From contig VDFB02358134.1 of assembly GCA_007258455.2 (NCBI GenBank), positions 214,257,565 through 214,321,564 on the forward strand: a stretch of DNA of 64,000 bases. The letters are read 5' to 3'. Both the position numbers and the translations under genes were made by a program. The first letter of the stretch is position 1. Each line of letters starts with the position of its first letter. Under the pieces are notes generated by a model that was not told the origin of the DNA, made no database searches, and worked only from the letters and a program-made list of their open reading frames with translations. This document shows positions 45,161 to 58,147 of the stretch, one piece after another. The stretch comes from Sequoia sempervirens (Eukaryota > Streptophyta > Pinopsida > Cupressales > Cupressaceae).

Positions 45161-48100
45161 TGTTGAAAGTATGTTGATGGTGTTCTCATTGATGTCAATA
45201 GTATGGATATTTTTGGAAAGTGTTCGTGTTGTCATTAATGTTGTCAGTGTTGGTGCTAGTGTAGACATGTTGTGGTTTGATGTCGCATTGATGTCAATCC
45301 CTAGTGTGTGGGGATTGTTGGAGTTTCTGGAGAGGCTTGCACTATGTTGTCATATATAGTTTGGTTATATTGAGAAGTGTTTATGGTATTGATAAAGTGT
45401 TTCAGGTGTTATAGATATGTTGAGGGGATGTTTGTGGTGTTTTTGATGCAGTTGGTTCACTTGGTTTCCAAGTGCTTTTGAGAAAATTTGGATAAAAGAG
45501 TGTGCATGGTGACAGAGGTGTGTTCAGTGGTATGCTCCACATTCCTTCATGGTTGAATATATTATTGTGTTATTTTCATGTGATGATCAAAGGTGTTTAG
45601 AAGTGTTATATCCAAAATTTTAGGTTATGGATTATGTGGCAGTGGAAGTTGTGTTTGACAGTGTGTTTTCCTATGAAGAAGGTTGTTTGGAAAAAATGGA
45701 ATTGCTTCACATTTCTCCATGTTGTTTCTTGTCTTGCAGATTTGGGAACGTGCCAATATTTTTTATACCTACCTTCTCTTGGAGTGTTGATTTTTGAGTT
45801 GCTATGTAAGCTTGGTTCATGTGTTGGAGTTCAATGACACAATGTTTGACTAAATAGAATGAAAGTGTTATTTAGTTTCTCGTGGTAGTAGCAGTGGTTT
45901 TGGATATTTTGATGATGTGAAATATTTTGGAATGTCGTAAAGTTATTCTACATGGTTTGTGTGGTGTTTTCTAGACCTGGAGAGACATGTATGTGGTTTC
46001 TTTTTAGTGTTAGTGCAGGTTTAGCTTACCTAATGTGCTAGCACTAATTGTAGAGGTTGTTTTTTGTTTGTAGAAGTGTGGTGAATTGTGTCAATGTAGA
46101 TTTGGGTCCTAGTTAACCTTTGGTGTGGTATACCTTCACTTCTTTCCACCACAAAAGTGTTTGTTGCTGACCTATTTGGTGTTGCACATTTGAGGTGCAT
46201 ATGTTTCACTTAGACCAACCTAATTAAAATTATTTAGGTCACAAATGGTATAAATAAAAGGTGATTTTTTGGAGATAAGTGTGGCATGTGTAAAGGTGTT
46301 GAGATGTGAATGTAATCAAGTGTGGTGATTTGAGTGTGAGCTTAAATTCCTATGACTTTGGATGCAGTGAGCAGAAGGTGTCTACATTTTTAGTGTTCCT
46401 GAAGTTGTTGGAGGCAGTGAGCCAAAGGTTGTGGATGGTGAAAAGTTGTAGTGGTGATTTTTCCCTATTTCTCTAAGATAGTGAATCATTCTATAACAAT
46501 ATTCTTCTTTCTTATTTCTTCTTTCTTTTGAATAGTGAATCCTTTGGGCAGTGAGCCCTTGGTAATGAGCCTTTCTTCTTTTTTGGGTAGTGATCCTATT
46601 GTATTGGTGTCTTTATTCATATATATGTGAGCTAATCCTCATCCTGATTTTCCCTAATTATATGTTCCCACGTAAATTTGGTGTTCTCTTGTGTATGGTG
46701 GTATTGTGTTGATATTTCATATGCTTACTTTCTATTGATGCTTAATGAAGATCTAAAAGTTAATAAGGGTTTAAGGATTAATAAGGGTTTTATGTTTTAA
46801 TGTACAACTAATTCAACCTTCTTAATTTTCTTGTGTGTCTAACAATTGGTATTCGGGCAGTGGTTCCATGGAAGAAGCTTAACCTATTGAGGTAGATCCA
46901 GATGGCACACAAGAAGGGTTCCAAAGCTCCTATGTTTGACAAAATGAATTATGCTTAATAGAAATCCATATGGAATCATTTCTTATTTCTCTAGATTTTG
47001 GTGTTTGGAGTTCAATTGAAATTGGATATTCTATTCGAGCTACTGGTACAACAAGTGATGATGAGATCAAAGATTATGAGAATAATGGAAAAGAAAGAAA
47101 TGTTATCTCGAGTGGTCTTTCTAATTATAAACTTAGAAAAATGATAAGTCTTAAAACTGCTAAAGAGGTCTGAGTAAAACTATAGAGAATTTATTAATGA
47201 GATGATAAGGTCAAGCAAGTAAAGGTGCAAAACTACAAAGCCAAATTTGAAAACCTAAGGATGTCAGAAGATGAAGAAATTATAGCCTACATGCTCAAAG
47301 TGGATGAAGTTGTTAATGCCATCAATGATCTTGGTGGTAAACTAGAAGAAAGTGAAGTTGTGAAAAAGGTATTAAGAAATCTTCCTAAATTATATAGTTC
47401 TAAAGTTTTTTCTTTTGAGGAAGCTCAATATTTAGATCAATATTCTAGAGATTAGATGTTTGGTTCTTTAATTTATTTTGAATTGACAGAGTTTGGTAAA
47501 GATGCTATAAATAAATAAATTGCCTTTAAATTCAATAAGTAAAAGAAGGGTGATGAATCAAATCTGGATGATCTTGATGAGGTGGAAGAAAGTTTTATAA
47601 AGAGATTGAAATATGGCACTAGTAAATACAAAGGTAAGTTACCTTTTAAGTGTTTCGATTGTGGAAACATAGGTCATTATGCTTCTAAATATCCAATCAA
47701 AGTTAAAAATAACAAAAAAAAGGATAATAAAGGTAAATCAGTTCAGAAGATTTACTATGTTGAAAAATACAATGGTGTATCTGATAATGAAGAATTAGAC
47801 TATCCTAATGATGATAGTGATGAATTCATTTTCATGGATTTAAATTTTGGAACTAATTTTACTAATCCTGAAATATGTGTGAAGGAAAATTATCTAGAAA
47901 TAGGTCACAATATTGAAGGAACTATGGTGTCTTCTTTTCATGCAAGAGAGGAGAAGAATTACCGGATAATTGATAGTGGATGCTCAAATCATATGACAGG
48001 TGATAAGATTAATTTTTAAACTTCAAAATTATGATGGTGGTCTTGTTAATTTTGGTGATGATACATCTGCTAAGATCTATGGAAAAGGTTCAATTAATTT

Positions 48101-49311
48101 TGATGATAAGCATAAAAAGGATGTTATTTACATCAAGGGTCTCCAACATAATCTTCGTAGTGTAGGAAAAACATGTAGCAAAGGATAAAATTTGGTGTTT
48201 CAGGATGATGGTTGTGAAATCCAAAAAATAAGATCTAAAACTTTGGTTGCTACAAGAATAATGACAAAATTTAATGTTAATCAACTCAAAGGTGGTGGTG
48301 TTAAGTGCTTTATGTCTCAAATTAATGAAATTTGGCTATGGCATAGAAGAATGGGTCACATCAATTTTGATAACCTAGTGAACATTAGTTCTATTAATGC
48401 TATGAGAGATTTGTCAAAGATTATAAAGCCTATCAATGCAATCTACAAGGAATATCAATTTGGAATCAAAAAAAGAAGAGGTTCAAGACTAAAGAATATT
48501 CTACTGCAGGACCTTTGGAGTTGGTGAATACAAACCTATGTGGACCTACTAGAATAAGAAGCTCTCATGGTGACAAATATTTTATATTTTTGATTGATGA
48601 TTATTCTAGAATGACTTGGGTAATATTTATCAAAGAGAAATTAGAAGCTCTAGATAAGTTTAAAGCTTTTAAATCTATGGTTGAGAATGAAATGGATCAG
48701 AAAATCAAGTGCATGAGATCCGAGTGGTTAGTTTACTTCAAATGAGTAATATTTTTTGTGAAGATCATTGAATAAAGAGACAATTATCACCCCCTAGAAC
48801 TCCTCAATAGAATGGAGTTATGAAGAGGAAGAATAGAACAATTCAAGAGGAAACACATACTATGATGAAAGAACCAAATATATTAGATGTCTATTGGATA
48901 GAAGCTATTCATATTGTAGTATGCATACTTAATAGAGGACAAGAAAGAGTGAATATTTCAAAGACTCCTTATGAGTTATGGTATGGTAAACCTCCTATTG
49001 TGAAATATTTTGGAGTGTTTGGAAGTAAATTATATATCATGAGAGATGAACAAAACTTAGGAAAGTTTGGTGCAAGATCTGATGAAGGAATCTTCCTTGG
49101 ATACTCTAGAAAGAAAAAAGCATATCGGTGCTACAATAAAAGGTTGAAGAATATTATTAAAAGTGAAAGTGTCAAAGTGGATGAAGAACCACACTAGATT
49201 TCTATGTTGATAGAAGGATATGAAACTGATGAACCCCATTGCAGTGAAGAATAAAAATATGAAGAGAAAGAAAAAGAGATGACAATTGAAGTAGAAGAAG
49301 CTCCAGAAAAG
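45161..49311 (+). mobile_element. Element F, copia 5' part (second copy)
   Basis: LTR 45161-46844, PBS 46847-46858, gag from 46902, zinc-knuckle region near 47650, protease DSG near 47975, integrase to 49197. All stops and lost residues match the first copy, including the Cys-to-Tyr changes. That shared decay argues for one locus, since two real copies would have diverged. Confidence 0.82.
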
Positions 49312-50666
49312 TGTTGAACACCTGAAATACTGAGGGGGGAGTGAATCAATATTCTTTGAAACCATTTAAAAATGTAAGCATTCATTCCATGCATCATATT
49401 CAAATTTCAATAAGGAAAGTAACCATGAAAGCAATCATCAAATCACATAACCCATGAACACTAGATATTTACGTGGAAAAACCAAAAAGGGAAAAGCCAT
49501 GGTGAGGATTAGCTCACAATATATTATAACCGGTTACAAGATATTATAGAAAGGGTCACTACCAGGTAGACTCACTATCTGGTGGACTCAATACCCATAA
49601 AAAGAAAGAAAGATAAAATAAAAAGGGGTGGCACACTGCCAAGATCTAAATTGCTAAAAATGCATCTACAATAAGCAAAAAATGCAATTCCATTAAAGCT
49701 CAAAACACTGAATCAACACACTTCATACTACTCGGCTCTAACACTTTATTCTGATCTTCATTATCATCACATTCACACTCTAATTATTATTAATTCACAC
49801 ACACAACTTAATCATCATCCTTATCACTCTCCAATACCAAAATGATCTTACACTTATATCCATTTCATTCACAAAAACCTACAACATCAATTAGGTCAAC
49901 CTAATTAGATGTAGAATGTAAAACAATAACTTGTTGGGTCAAGATAAAACCATACACACTTGTAAAACAACAAAAAACTTGTAAGACATCCAAATAGGTT
50001 GGAATGGGCCTATAATAGCTCCCACATAACTGATCAACACTTATTTTAACTTCACATGACTCCAAACTTTGTTAGGTCGGAATTACTAGTGAGACAACAC
50101 TAAAATCAACTAACTGAATATCCACAAACTAACACGTGGACCTCTAAAACACACACCACTTGAAATACACATCCTTCTAAAACCTATAAAAAATCCCACA
50201 AATCCACATAACCAAATATGCTTCTACAATGGGATGTGAAACAATCCAAATATGTACTTTATATTGGTTAAACTGTCACTCGAAAACTTGATATTCTGTC
50301 AATCATAAATTTTGTACTGGAGGACATAAGGAAATGAAAATTTGGATTTAATTTCCTCAAACACACACCAAGTTTACCTTAGAACTGTAGAACAAAATAC
50401 TTCAAGACAAACAAATGCAAACTAGAAAACTGATGCTCTGTACACTAAACAGCTATATTCTGACATTTAGCTATATAACCAACATATCTGCCTTGCACTG
50501 GATCAAAACATCTACATATATATGTTGAATTACCATCTCCATACTCACTCATGATTCACCAATAAAACCACAATGTTGACATAAATGACAACAATATATA
50601 TGCTCATGTGCCCATGCTCATGTTGCCAATAGTCATATCAAAGGCAATCTCCTCAAACTTCCAACA
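49312..50666 (-). repeat. LTR of element G (copia-like, minus orientation)
   Basis: It runs from TGTTGAACACC to CTTCCAACA on the plus strand, 1355 bp. On the minus strand it starts TGTTGGAAG and is preceded by a purine tract, which marks it as the 3' LTR of a minus-strand element. It carries the GAGGGGGGAGTGAATCA segment and a TTTACGTGGAAAAACCAAAA segment also seen, diverged, in the solo LTR at 55874-56938. Confidence 0.75.
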
Positions 50667-50681
50667 ATCTCCCCCTTTGTT
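50667..50681 (-). promoter_or_regulatory. Polypurine tract of element G
   Basis: Minus-strand AACAAAGGGGGAGAT sits directly before the LTR start TGTTGGAAG, as expected for a PPT. Confidence 0.7.
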
Positions 50682-51857
50682 ATTGATGGAACCATGCATC
50701 AATTCTTCTCCATGTCTTCTCCAAACTAATCTTCTCAACAAAAAAAATCCCCTGCTTTGACATCAATGGTAAAGGGTGCACGCATATTTCATGTTCTTTG
50801 CTCCCCTTTAACATCATTCACATACACTTGTTCTTGTTTTTCCTTCTCCCCCTTTCATATATACATAAGAGTAACAGATTCCTTCAAAAATCTAACCAAC
50901 TCCCCCTAATAGGGTTATCCATAAAAAACTTGCACTACTATCTTCTGCATATATACAATGAATTATGGAATCCATAAATAGAAAAAAAATATATACAAAT
51001 CAACCGGAAGAAGTATATAACACCTGCAATTTTGCAAGGGGTGCCTCCCAATTTTTATTACCATCTTCCCAACCTTTATTTGCTAGTCTAAGAATGTGGT
51101 TCATAGTCTCAAACTCCATGAGGATTTCCCCTCCATCATCTAGAGTACTAGGTACTGGACTCAACATCATTGCTTTCTCTGTATTAATCAGAGAACTAGA
51201 TATACATGTGAACTTTGCATTCTCTAGGTCTCTGAACTATCCAAACTACACTATAATCTTTTCCTTCTATTCTTGTAGTTGGAAGAAATGTTCATGCAAA
51301 TTTTCAATTAATAATCATGTAGATCCATCTACATAATTTCTCAGATCATATGCACTGGATGCCTTGTTAATTTGTGCCTCAATGGAATCCATTTGAACCT
51401 TTATGTTTTTGGTGGAGCTAGGCCACTTCAAGCAAAACTAAAATAAATCCTTGACCTCTTCAACAAAATTCTACACCTCTTTCAGGATTTTCTATAATTT
51501 TCCATGTGCAATGGCACATTTATCTATTATGTTTTCCAACCTTTTATCATTCACCTTCTTATTGACTTCCTTCTCTAACTTCTCTTCAAGGCCACTAGAA
51601 TACAATTTAAAAGAATCATGTAAGAGCTTTAAATTGTGTGCACCAGATAAAGAATTATCAATACTTACACTAAGAATACTCTTATGCAACACCTTCACTA
51701 CTTCATCTATCAGCTCCACACTCTTTTTATGTGTTTGCAAAATTTCTTTTCTATAGGAAGCATGGAATGCATCACCTAGATATAACTTGTGCAAGGGGGA
51801 CATCTTGTCCATATCTACTTTCCCATGTTGCATTGGAATTTGTAATAACTAGGAAAA
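50682..51857 (-). other. 3' internal region of element G with a coiled-coil-like reading frame
   Basis: Between the PPT and the solo LTR, the only substantial open stretch is 51833-51492 on the minus strand, 113 residues rich in Lys, Glu, Leu and His (for example SVELIDEVVKVLHKS and YSSGLEEKLEKEVNKKVND), a likely helical coiled coil. Some copia lineages carry an additional 3' frame of this kind; I cannot assign a function. No RT motif is present, so pol should lie further right or be deleted. Confidence 0.45.
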
Positions 51858-53016
51858 TGTAATGTCCCCTTTTCTAAAAATAGTAGTTACTATTTTTAGT
51901 AAACCTAGTTTTCAAAGTTGTCAATCAGGAGATGCAGATAAATCAGGTAATTTTGAGTTTCATGAAAAAATTAGTAAATCAATTTTGGGGGATAAATTAA
52001 TATTTTTTTTAATTTATCTTGGAGCATGTTTTGGATAAAAAATTGAACTTAATTGCTTTTGACAATAGTTGTCATAAAAAGGAAATGTTTTGAGAAATGG
52101 CTAATTTATTGGAGGAAAATTTGGAAAAAGAGTTACAAAATCATGAGAGGAAAGATTCCTTCCACTTTGGAATTGATTTTTGGTGTTCAAGAAGCTTCCT
52201 AAAGAATGAAACTCATATAAAATATAATTTATTGCTTTTTTGGAATTATTCTTGCATATTTTCCTTCACGGATTTTTGTATTCTTTTGAGGCTAGGAAAC
52301 CAAAGAATAAAGAATCTCTAAGGCTGGTAAACCAAAGAAATTGAGGCTTGAAGGAAGGGGTTATGATAGAATTTCAAATAGGAATTGCCAATGTGCTAAA
52401 TAGTTGAAGTTTATTTTAGTATTTTGGATTTTGTTGTAGGTGAAAGTGTGATTTTTTGGGTTTGAATGATTTATTTGTTTCACATGTTAATGAAAGATTT
52501 GTGTACGTTTTTTTTCTGATATTTTATCATAATAAACCTTGTGTGGAGTTTAGAGAGTTTCCTTGCAAGTTGGGTTTGGTTTAGTATGTGCTTGGGCTTC
52601 ATATTTGTTCTCTATTTTCAGCATAGTTGCAGCAGATGTATATTACTGTTATAATATTTATGAGATAGTAATAATAATGTATTAGCATGTTAAAAATCAA
52701 TAAAATACATTCTCTTTTGGTTGCATCAATTTTCTGGTTATTTAATGGTGTTTTGAAGCAATTTCTTAGATACTCGATTTCTTAAATCTGATTTAATTTG
52801 CAGCAAGTTGTGGGTATTGTTTGCTGTTGTAAATGACAGCATATTAATGTCAAAAAAATGTTGTATTCCAGCAAGAAGTTTCATTTATAAAAAAAATCAT
52901 TGAAAAAGAAAAAATCAGAGTTTATGTTACAATTTCATTTTACCTGATTTCATATTTTGAATGTATGAGAAAAATCATTGTTGCAGATTTGAAATTAATT
53001 TTAAGGGGATATTACA
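51858..53016. repeat. Solo LTR with TGTAATGTCCCC termini
   Basis: It begins TGTAATGTCCCC and ends GGGGATATTACA, inverted termini matching at 11 of 12 bases, 1159 bp, with no PBS or coding sequence attached. I see no convincing 5-bp target duplication (GAAAA against ACAAA). The weak 74-codon open stretch at 52097 inside it is probably meaningless. Confidence 0.65.
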
Positions 53017-53212
53017 ACAAAAAAAAGTTGGAACTATAATTTCATGCTCAATAAACTCTTTAATGAATATTTGAAGGTTTAAAAGATTCTCCAACCATCT
53101 TCACATTACCATTATCCTTCTTCTCCTCTACATTTTCCTTGTCACCAATGTTGTCTTCTATTTTTTCATCATCTTTCTTAGCATTGTCACTCTTTCTCAT
53201 CCTTCTTCTCAC
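53017..53212 (-). other. Fragment of an acidic/lysine-rich reading frame, left of element I
   Basis: On the minus strand a stretch reads RRMRKSDNAKKDDEKIED and ends at about 53060. It is interrupted by element I, beyond which (62365-62613) another Glu/Asn/Val-rich stretch lies in similar style. They may be parts of one frame of an older element. No known domain. Confidence 0.4.
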
Positions 53213-54523
53213 TGTATAGGAGAAAATTTGCACCCCTCTTGCAAATTCCTCTTTTACACCCTCCACCTCAGAAAAATAAAATCTGACCAAGTAATTCTAT
53301 GTCCTCATTTCATACCACATCCACTTGGAACTTTTTTTTAGTGTCAGTGGGGGAAATTTTTGTTAGGCATGCATGTGTGACTCATGAACGTCTGCATCGC
53401 ATGCTATCATCTTGACAAGATTCTTGCCTCTGGAATCTATAAAGTAATTACATTCTCCATTGGTGATGAAATTTAATGCCCCTGAACCTTCTTGTTGACC
53501 TTTGAATAGGTCTTTCCATCCTAATTGACCTTCAAATGGCTATCTTTCTCATTCAATCCATCTTCTGGACTTTTTTCTTGATCTTCTACACATTCATCTT
53601 TTCTCTAGCTTCACATTTTGCTCCATACTCTTGCTACTAGTTGCACTATTGGCTTCATGTTTCCAACACTCACAACATCTAACACATCTACCATAGAAGC
53701 TACAACTTGGTGTCTTGCGACACTACTTTCGACATTGTTGTTACTACGCTGATTCTATCATAGCTATGGACTTACATTCCTCTCTCATTGTCTTTGAGCA
53801 CCTTTGGTCGATGGTGGTAATGCTTTTGTATTAATTTTTTGTTGGATTTGAGTAGCATAGTGTCTCTTGTAGTATTTGGTTTCATTTCCATTCTAACATT
53901 ATTTCCTTTATCATATTTTTATCTCTCTATCTATCTAGTTGTTCATGGAGGTGGAAACACCAAAGTAGAGGTTTGACTACAGCAAACCCCTATACAACCC
54001 CAACATTTTTACTCTCTTGGCTATGTGTAGGTACACATTCATGTGGATCTTTCTAGAAAACTTGACCCTTTGTGAGTTCATTTCCACCACCTTTGCTTTT
54101 TCCATTTCTATATCATCTTTCTAATTATTTTGCTTATTCTGTTAGTTATCCCTTTAGTTACGACATCAAACCTCAACCGCCTATTAGTGGGTTTTTGACA
54201 CTCCTTACTATACTTTTGTACTTTCAGACCATACGGATGTTAGCACCCTTGCGAGATGCTAGTGCACACATTTTCATCCCTAACCTATGCAACTATCCTC
54301 TGGTAGAGAGTTGTCTAAGGTACAGTTTGGGTTCTAGAAGATTGCTCGTTTAGCCCCATCAGGACTCTTGGGTTAGTAGAGTGGCAGGAGCACTTGAGAG
54401 TTCTCTTCATTATCTATCCTTGAGCTAAAACACTTTTCCAACTTGAGGTAGATTAGGGCATCCTTCCCCTCTCAACTCTCTGGCCATGACCTGGAGCCTT
54501 GGTGTGGTTGGTCCTCCTCTACA
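53213..54523 (+). repeat. 5' LTR of element I
   Basis: TGTATAGGAGAAAATTTGC to GTCCTCCTCTACA. Aligns along its length with 61051-62364. The PBS begins four bases downstream. Confidence 0.88.
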
Positions 54524-54526
54524 TTT

Positions 54527-54544
54527 TGGTGAGCCCGACGTGAA
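54527..54544 (+). promoter_or_regulatory. Primer binding site of element I
   Basis: TGGTGAGCCCGACGTGAA, one base different from the PBS of element D, follows the LTR end CTACA. Confidence 0.85.
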
Positions 54545-54692
54545 GAACATCTATTTGTTTCTTGGTGTTTGATACTTTTTCCCTTTCACTTGATGACTAT
54601 TGTAAACTTGGATGTTGTGAGGTTTTATGAGTAGCACAACCTAGTCTACAACCTCTGAGTACGTGGTTAGAAGAAGTGTGTGACACTTACAA

Positions 54693-55873
54693 ATGGAAAA
54701 GATGAAGGTCACTTTTAGTTTTACTACTAGTTTATTTACAAGCTTTACAGATGAGATGGGTTTCATAAACGAGACCAATCATGCACCCACTCCTTCAATG
54801 TCCCCTATGGCCTCATCTTTAGATTAGGATGATGCTGTACATATTCCTACAAAAAACCTTTTCACTTTAGACAAGAGGATGTTGGACCTCGTGAATCATT
54901 TAGTGAAAGAACTGAACTTGACAAGAGTTGTTAGGCTCTTTAGTGAGGTGAGATACATGTTGGGTAAGGATTAGATAGGAATGAAGTTCTTGCATAGCCT
55001 CACTAATCTAACTGAAGCATACATCTCCTTGTATAACCCTAGATTGGGTACTACTCAAGAAGAAGTTCTTGACGCCTATGAGAGACAAATAAGTATCTTG
55101 ATGCCTACAAGGTCTCTATGTATGGACGAAGTAGGCCCCTCAAACAACATTTCCTCTACTTCTTCGAAACCCCACACTATCAAGGTGAGTAGAATACCCC
55201 TTGGTTTCAGCTTCACCCCTCCTATTGCCCCTGGTGGTGGGGGCTCTGATGGAATGAGTGGTGGTAGCTTTGGTAGCAATGACAGTGCTGGTAGTGGTGG
55301 CTCTGGTGGAGGCAATAGTGGTGTCTCCAATGGAGGTCACGCTAGTGGTTCTAGTTGTGGCTCTGGTGACAATCATGGAGGTGGTTCCAAAGGAGGTTCT
55401 GGTATTGGTGGTTTTGGGGGAGGTTCCACCAGACCTTTGTCATCTTCAGACCCTATTTTGAATGATCTTCTTTAGAATATGGCCAAATGCAAAGCTAGTT
55501 GGTGAACCTATCTCAAGCCTCCTCTTAGCCTATCTTTTAGCTCTTCTCTCAACATAGTCCATTGTCAGTAACAATTTTGAGCACTTCTTTCCCTTAGAGA
55601 ATGGATATTCCTAAGTTAAAAAAGTATTGTGGTAAAGGGGATCCACAAACACACATATCCTCTTTCAATGCGATGTGCATAGATTTATTTCACCATGATG
55701 CTTTAATGGATAAAATTTTCCCTCAATCTCTCAAGGAAAGAACATTTGAGTGGTATTGTTCCTTTCTTGACAATTCTATATTCTCATTTAACCAACTCGT
55801 CAATCAGTTTCTCTGTCAATTCCAAGCTAACATCGGTCCAAAGATGAGCTTCTCAGATCTTGTTCGATGTAAA
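54693..55873 (+). pseudogene. gag of element I, N-terminal and capsid part
   Basis: From ATG 54693 the frame reads MEKMKVTFSFTTSLF, with TAG stops near 54825 and 54973, then NLTEAYISLYNPRLG and a Gly/Ser-rich low-complexity region (55230-55430). A frame change before 55601 leads into the capsid core: MDIPKLKKYCGKGDPQTHIS, LKERTFEWYCSFL and FLCQFQANIG. At 55873 the frame is interrupted by a solo LTR; it resumes in phase at 56944. Confidence 0.78.
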
Positions 55874-56938
55874 TGGTAAAAGGCGTAGGACAACTGAGAG
55901 GGGGGTGAATCAATTGTCACCAAATTCAAACATAAAACTCCTAACACTTATCAACTTCACAACCGTACTATTCTACTATTAAGTATGAACATGAAATGAA
56001 AATAACATAAAGTAAAATCAACACAATGAACACCAAATTTTACTTGGAAAACCCAATAAGGGAAAAACCACAGTGAGGATTAACTAACAATATAAAGTAA
56101 TTCCAAAACTTAATGTATAAGGCTCACTACCAAAGGGCTCACTACCTAGAATAGGACTCACAATCAAGATACAAAAGATCATTGCTTCGACGAGGAGGCT
56201 CACTTCCTACAAATAGATTACAAAACAAAATGGCTTATAGCCAGAAAATGAACTAATGAAAGTGCACCTAACAAGTGTTGATTCAGTTCCAATGAAGCTC
56301 AATAAACGGACTTGACACACTTCTTCACATTCATATTCAGAACAGCATCATCTATATTTCAATCATCAAGAATTTTCCAATATATATTTGATCCATCTGC
56401 AAGCATTAATTAAGCCAACCTAATTAGATGCAATCCTTGTTTACCAAAAACACCAACTGCAAGCTTCAGGCATTCACAAAATCTTTCCAAATAATAAATC
56501 AAAACTCATAGCACCCTTTATCATGTCAGCATAGACCTAAGATAGGTCACACATATATCCACACAAAAATTAATTCACCACATCACAAATTATCCATGAG
56601 GTCGGCTAGAGATAGGTTTAATAGAAAAATGCAATCAACAGAATGATACTGATACACCATATGAAAACTAGAGAATGAGAGATTTTGAATGTACATGCTT
56701 TCAATATCCATAGACTATTTCCCAAAACTGCAAGTAGGAACTATCAAGTATGGAGGATTGCAGACCAAAATACTAGAGGGTGTAAACTATATACTAGTTC
56801 AAATACCAGGCCAAAATACTAGACCAAAATACCAGATCAAATACTGACTTAGTCTTGTAGTCACAACTTGTATAACATGGTGACATCAATGACAACAAAA
56901 AACTCTATAGTTAGCCATTCTTCTTCATTCTTCCAATA
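55874..56938 (-). repeat. Copia-family solo LTR inserted in the gag of element I
   Basis: It is flanked by a perfect 5-bp duplication GTAAA (55869-55873 and 56939-56943). It contains ACTGAGAGGGGGGTGAATCA near its left end and a TGGAAAACCCAATAAGGGAA segment, both homologous to the element G LTR, in the same minus orientation. Length 1065 bp. Removing it with one GTAAA restores the gag phase exactly, which confirms the borders. One terminus reads CAATA instead of CAACA. Confidence 0.88.
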
Positions 56939-58147
56939 GTAAACAAGGAGATCACAAGAAGATAACTAATTTCATTGCACGTTACTAAGCACTCTTTTCA
57001 CAAATATCATACCCACTACTCAACTTGGATGTGCAAAAGGTATTCATAGGCAACTTGCAGAAAGCCTAGCAGGAGAAATCTTCCTTAATGAAATACCCTT
57101 CTTTCACACATTTGCGTGTTGTGTTGTGGGAGTACTAGCAAATGATGGTTCAATTCAGGGGATCCTCCTCGCGTTCTCGTTCTAAAGGAAAACCTATAGT
57201 GTCCATTTCAAGAAAAGGAAAGGCTATTGCAAACATAGTTTTTGTGACTAATGATCATGGTCTCAGGAACAACAAGAAATTTACAAAAATATCTAAATCG
57301 CATTCTTCTATTTTGCAAAAGTTATTAAAGGATAAGATTATAACATTGGAAAATTCTCGACCTCTAAAGGAGCCTTATCTTGATTTGTATGATGGAAATG
57401 ATTTCTTCTAGTACCATCATGTTCATGGGCATGATACCAAGAATTGTATGCACCCGCGTCATGAGATATAGGATCACATCAACGAAGCTACCTCCCATCT
57501 TGATGGGAAGAAGCAAAAAATGAATAAGTCAATAACGAAGGAAAATAGTGTGTTGCAGATTTATACAGACTCATTTTTGTCTCACTCTGTGAACTTGATT
57601 ATTGATCCTTTTGATGCTTCTCCTAAAGCCTCAACATACATGAATGTGGTTTTGTATACTCCTACTCCCCCTTCATAGGTTGCGACTAGTTCTCTAGATG
57701 TAATTTTCACCTCGCAAGATTTTCCTTTGAATAATAAGCCCTCTCCCCTATACATTCCTGCTCGCCTCAATGGAAACATTGTGATACGATTCCTAGTCGA
57801 CCTCATGATTTGAGTGAATGTTAGTAAAGAGGAGAAATTGTGTCTAAATTCATTATAGATGAAGGAATATGATAAAAAAAAATCTATTATACGTATGCAT
57901 GATGGTCTCTCTTGCACTGTATGGCTCTATAACTCTTTTTGTCCTAGTAGGACCTAGGGTTGTGGATACAACTCTTGATGTCATTTTCGAATCTACTCTA
58001 TTCAAGGTGAAGTTAGCCATCCTATGGATATCTTCCATGAATGAAATTGCTTTCGTTATTCATAAGTTTCTAATGTTCTCTCATGAAGGTGTTGTGCATG
58101 TTGTGCATGACACTAGATATCAGCCATTGGTATCCCATGGGGGTTAA
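56939..58147 (+). pseudogene. gag C-terminal part and protease remnant, element I
   Basis: Gag resumes at 56944 (QGDHKKITNFIARY, then a TAG), passes SYPLLNLDVQKVFIGNL and the open stretch 57142-57411, and reaches YHHVHGHDTKNCMHPRHEI (near 57415), the Tat-type zinc-like motif. A remnant of a protease N-terminus, IPARLNGNIVIRFLVDLMI, occurs near 57745-57810, where the catalytic triplet reads DLM. Several stops follow. No RT appears downstream. Confidence 0.7.

Larger units (their letters stand above)
42404..49695 (+). repeat. 7292-bp duplicated block, copy 2
   Basis: Identical, as far as I can see, to 35012-42303. After 49695 the sequence continues past the point where copy 1 hits the gap, so this copy carries the true continuation. 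Confidence 0.95.

Noticed and set aside
35012..49695. True recent tandem duplication
   Set aside because: Borders coincide exactly with a 100-N placeholder and no differences were seen, so an assembly overlap is more likely; kept only as an alternative.
51858..53016. Target duplication for the solo LTR
   Set aside because: GAAAA and ACAAA do not match well enough, and the right side is a poly(A) stretch where chance matches are easy.
55076..55461. Val/Thr- or Pro-rich open frames on both strands
   Set aside because: They are other-frame readings of the Gly/Ser-rich gag segment of element I.
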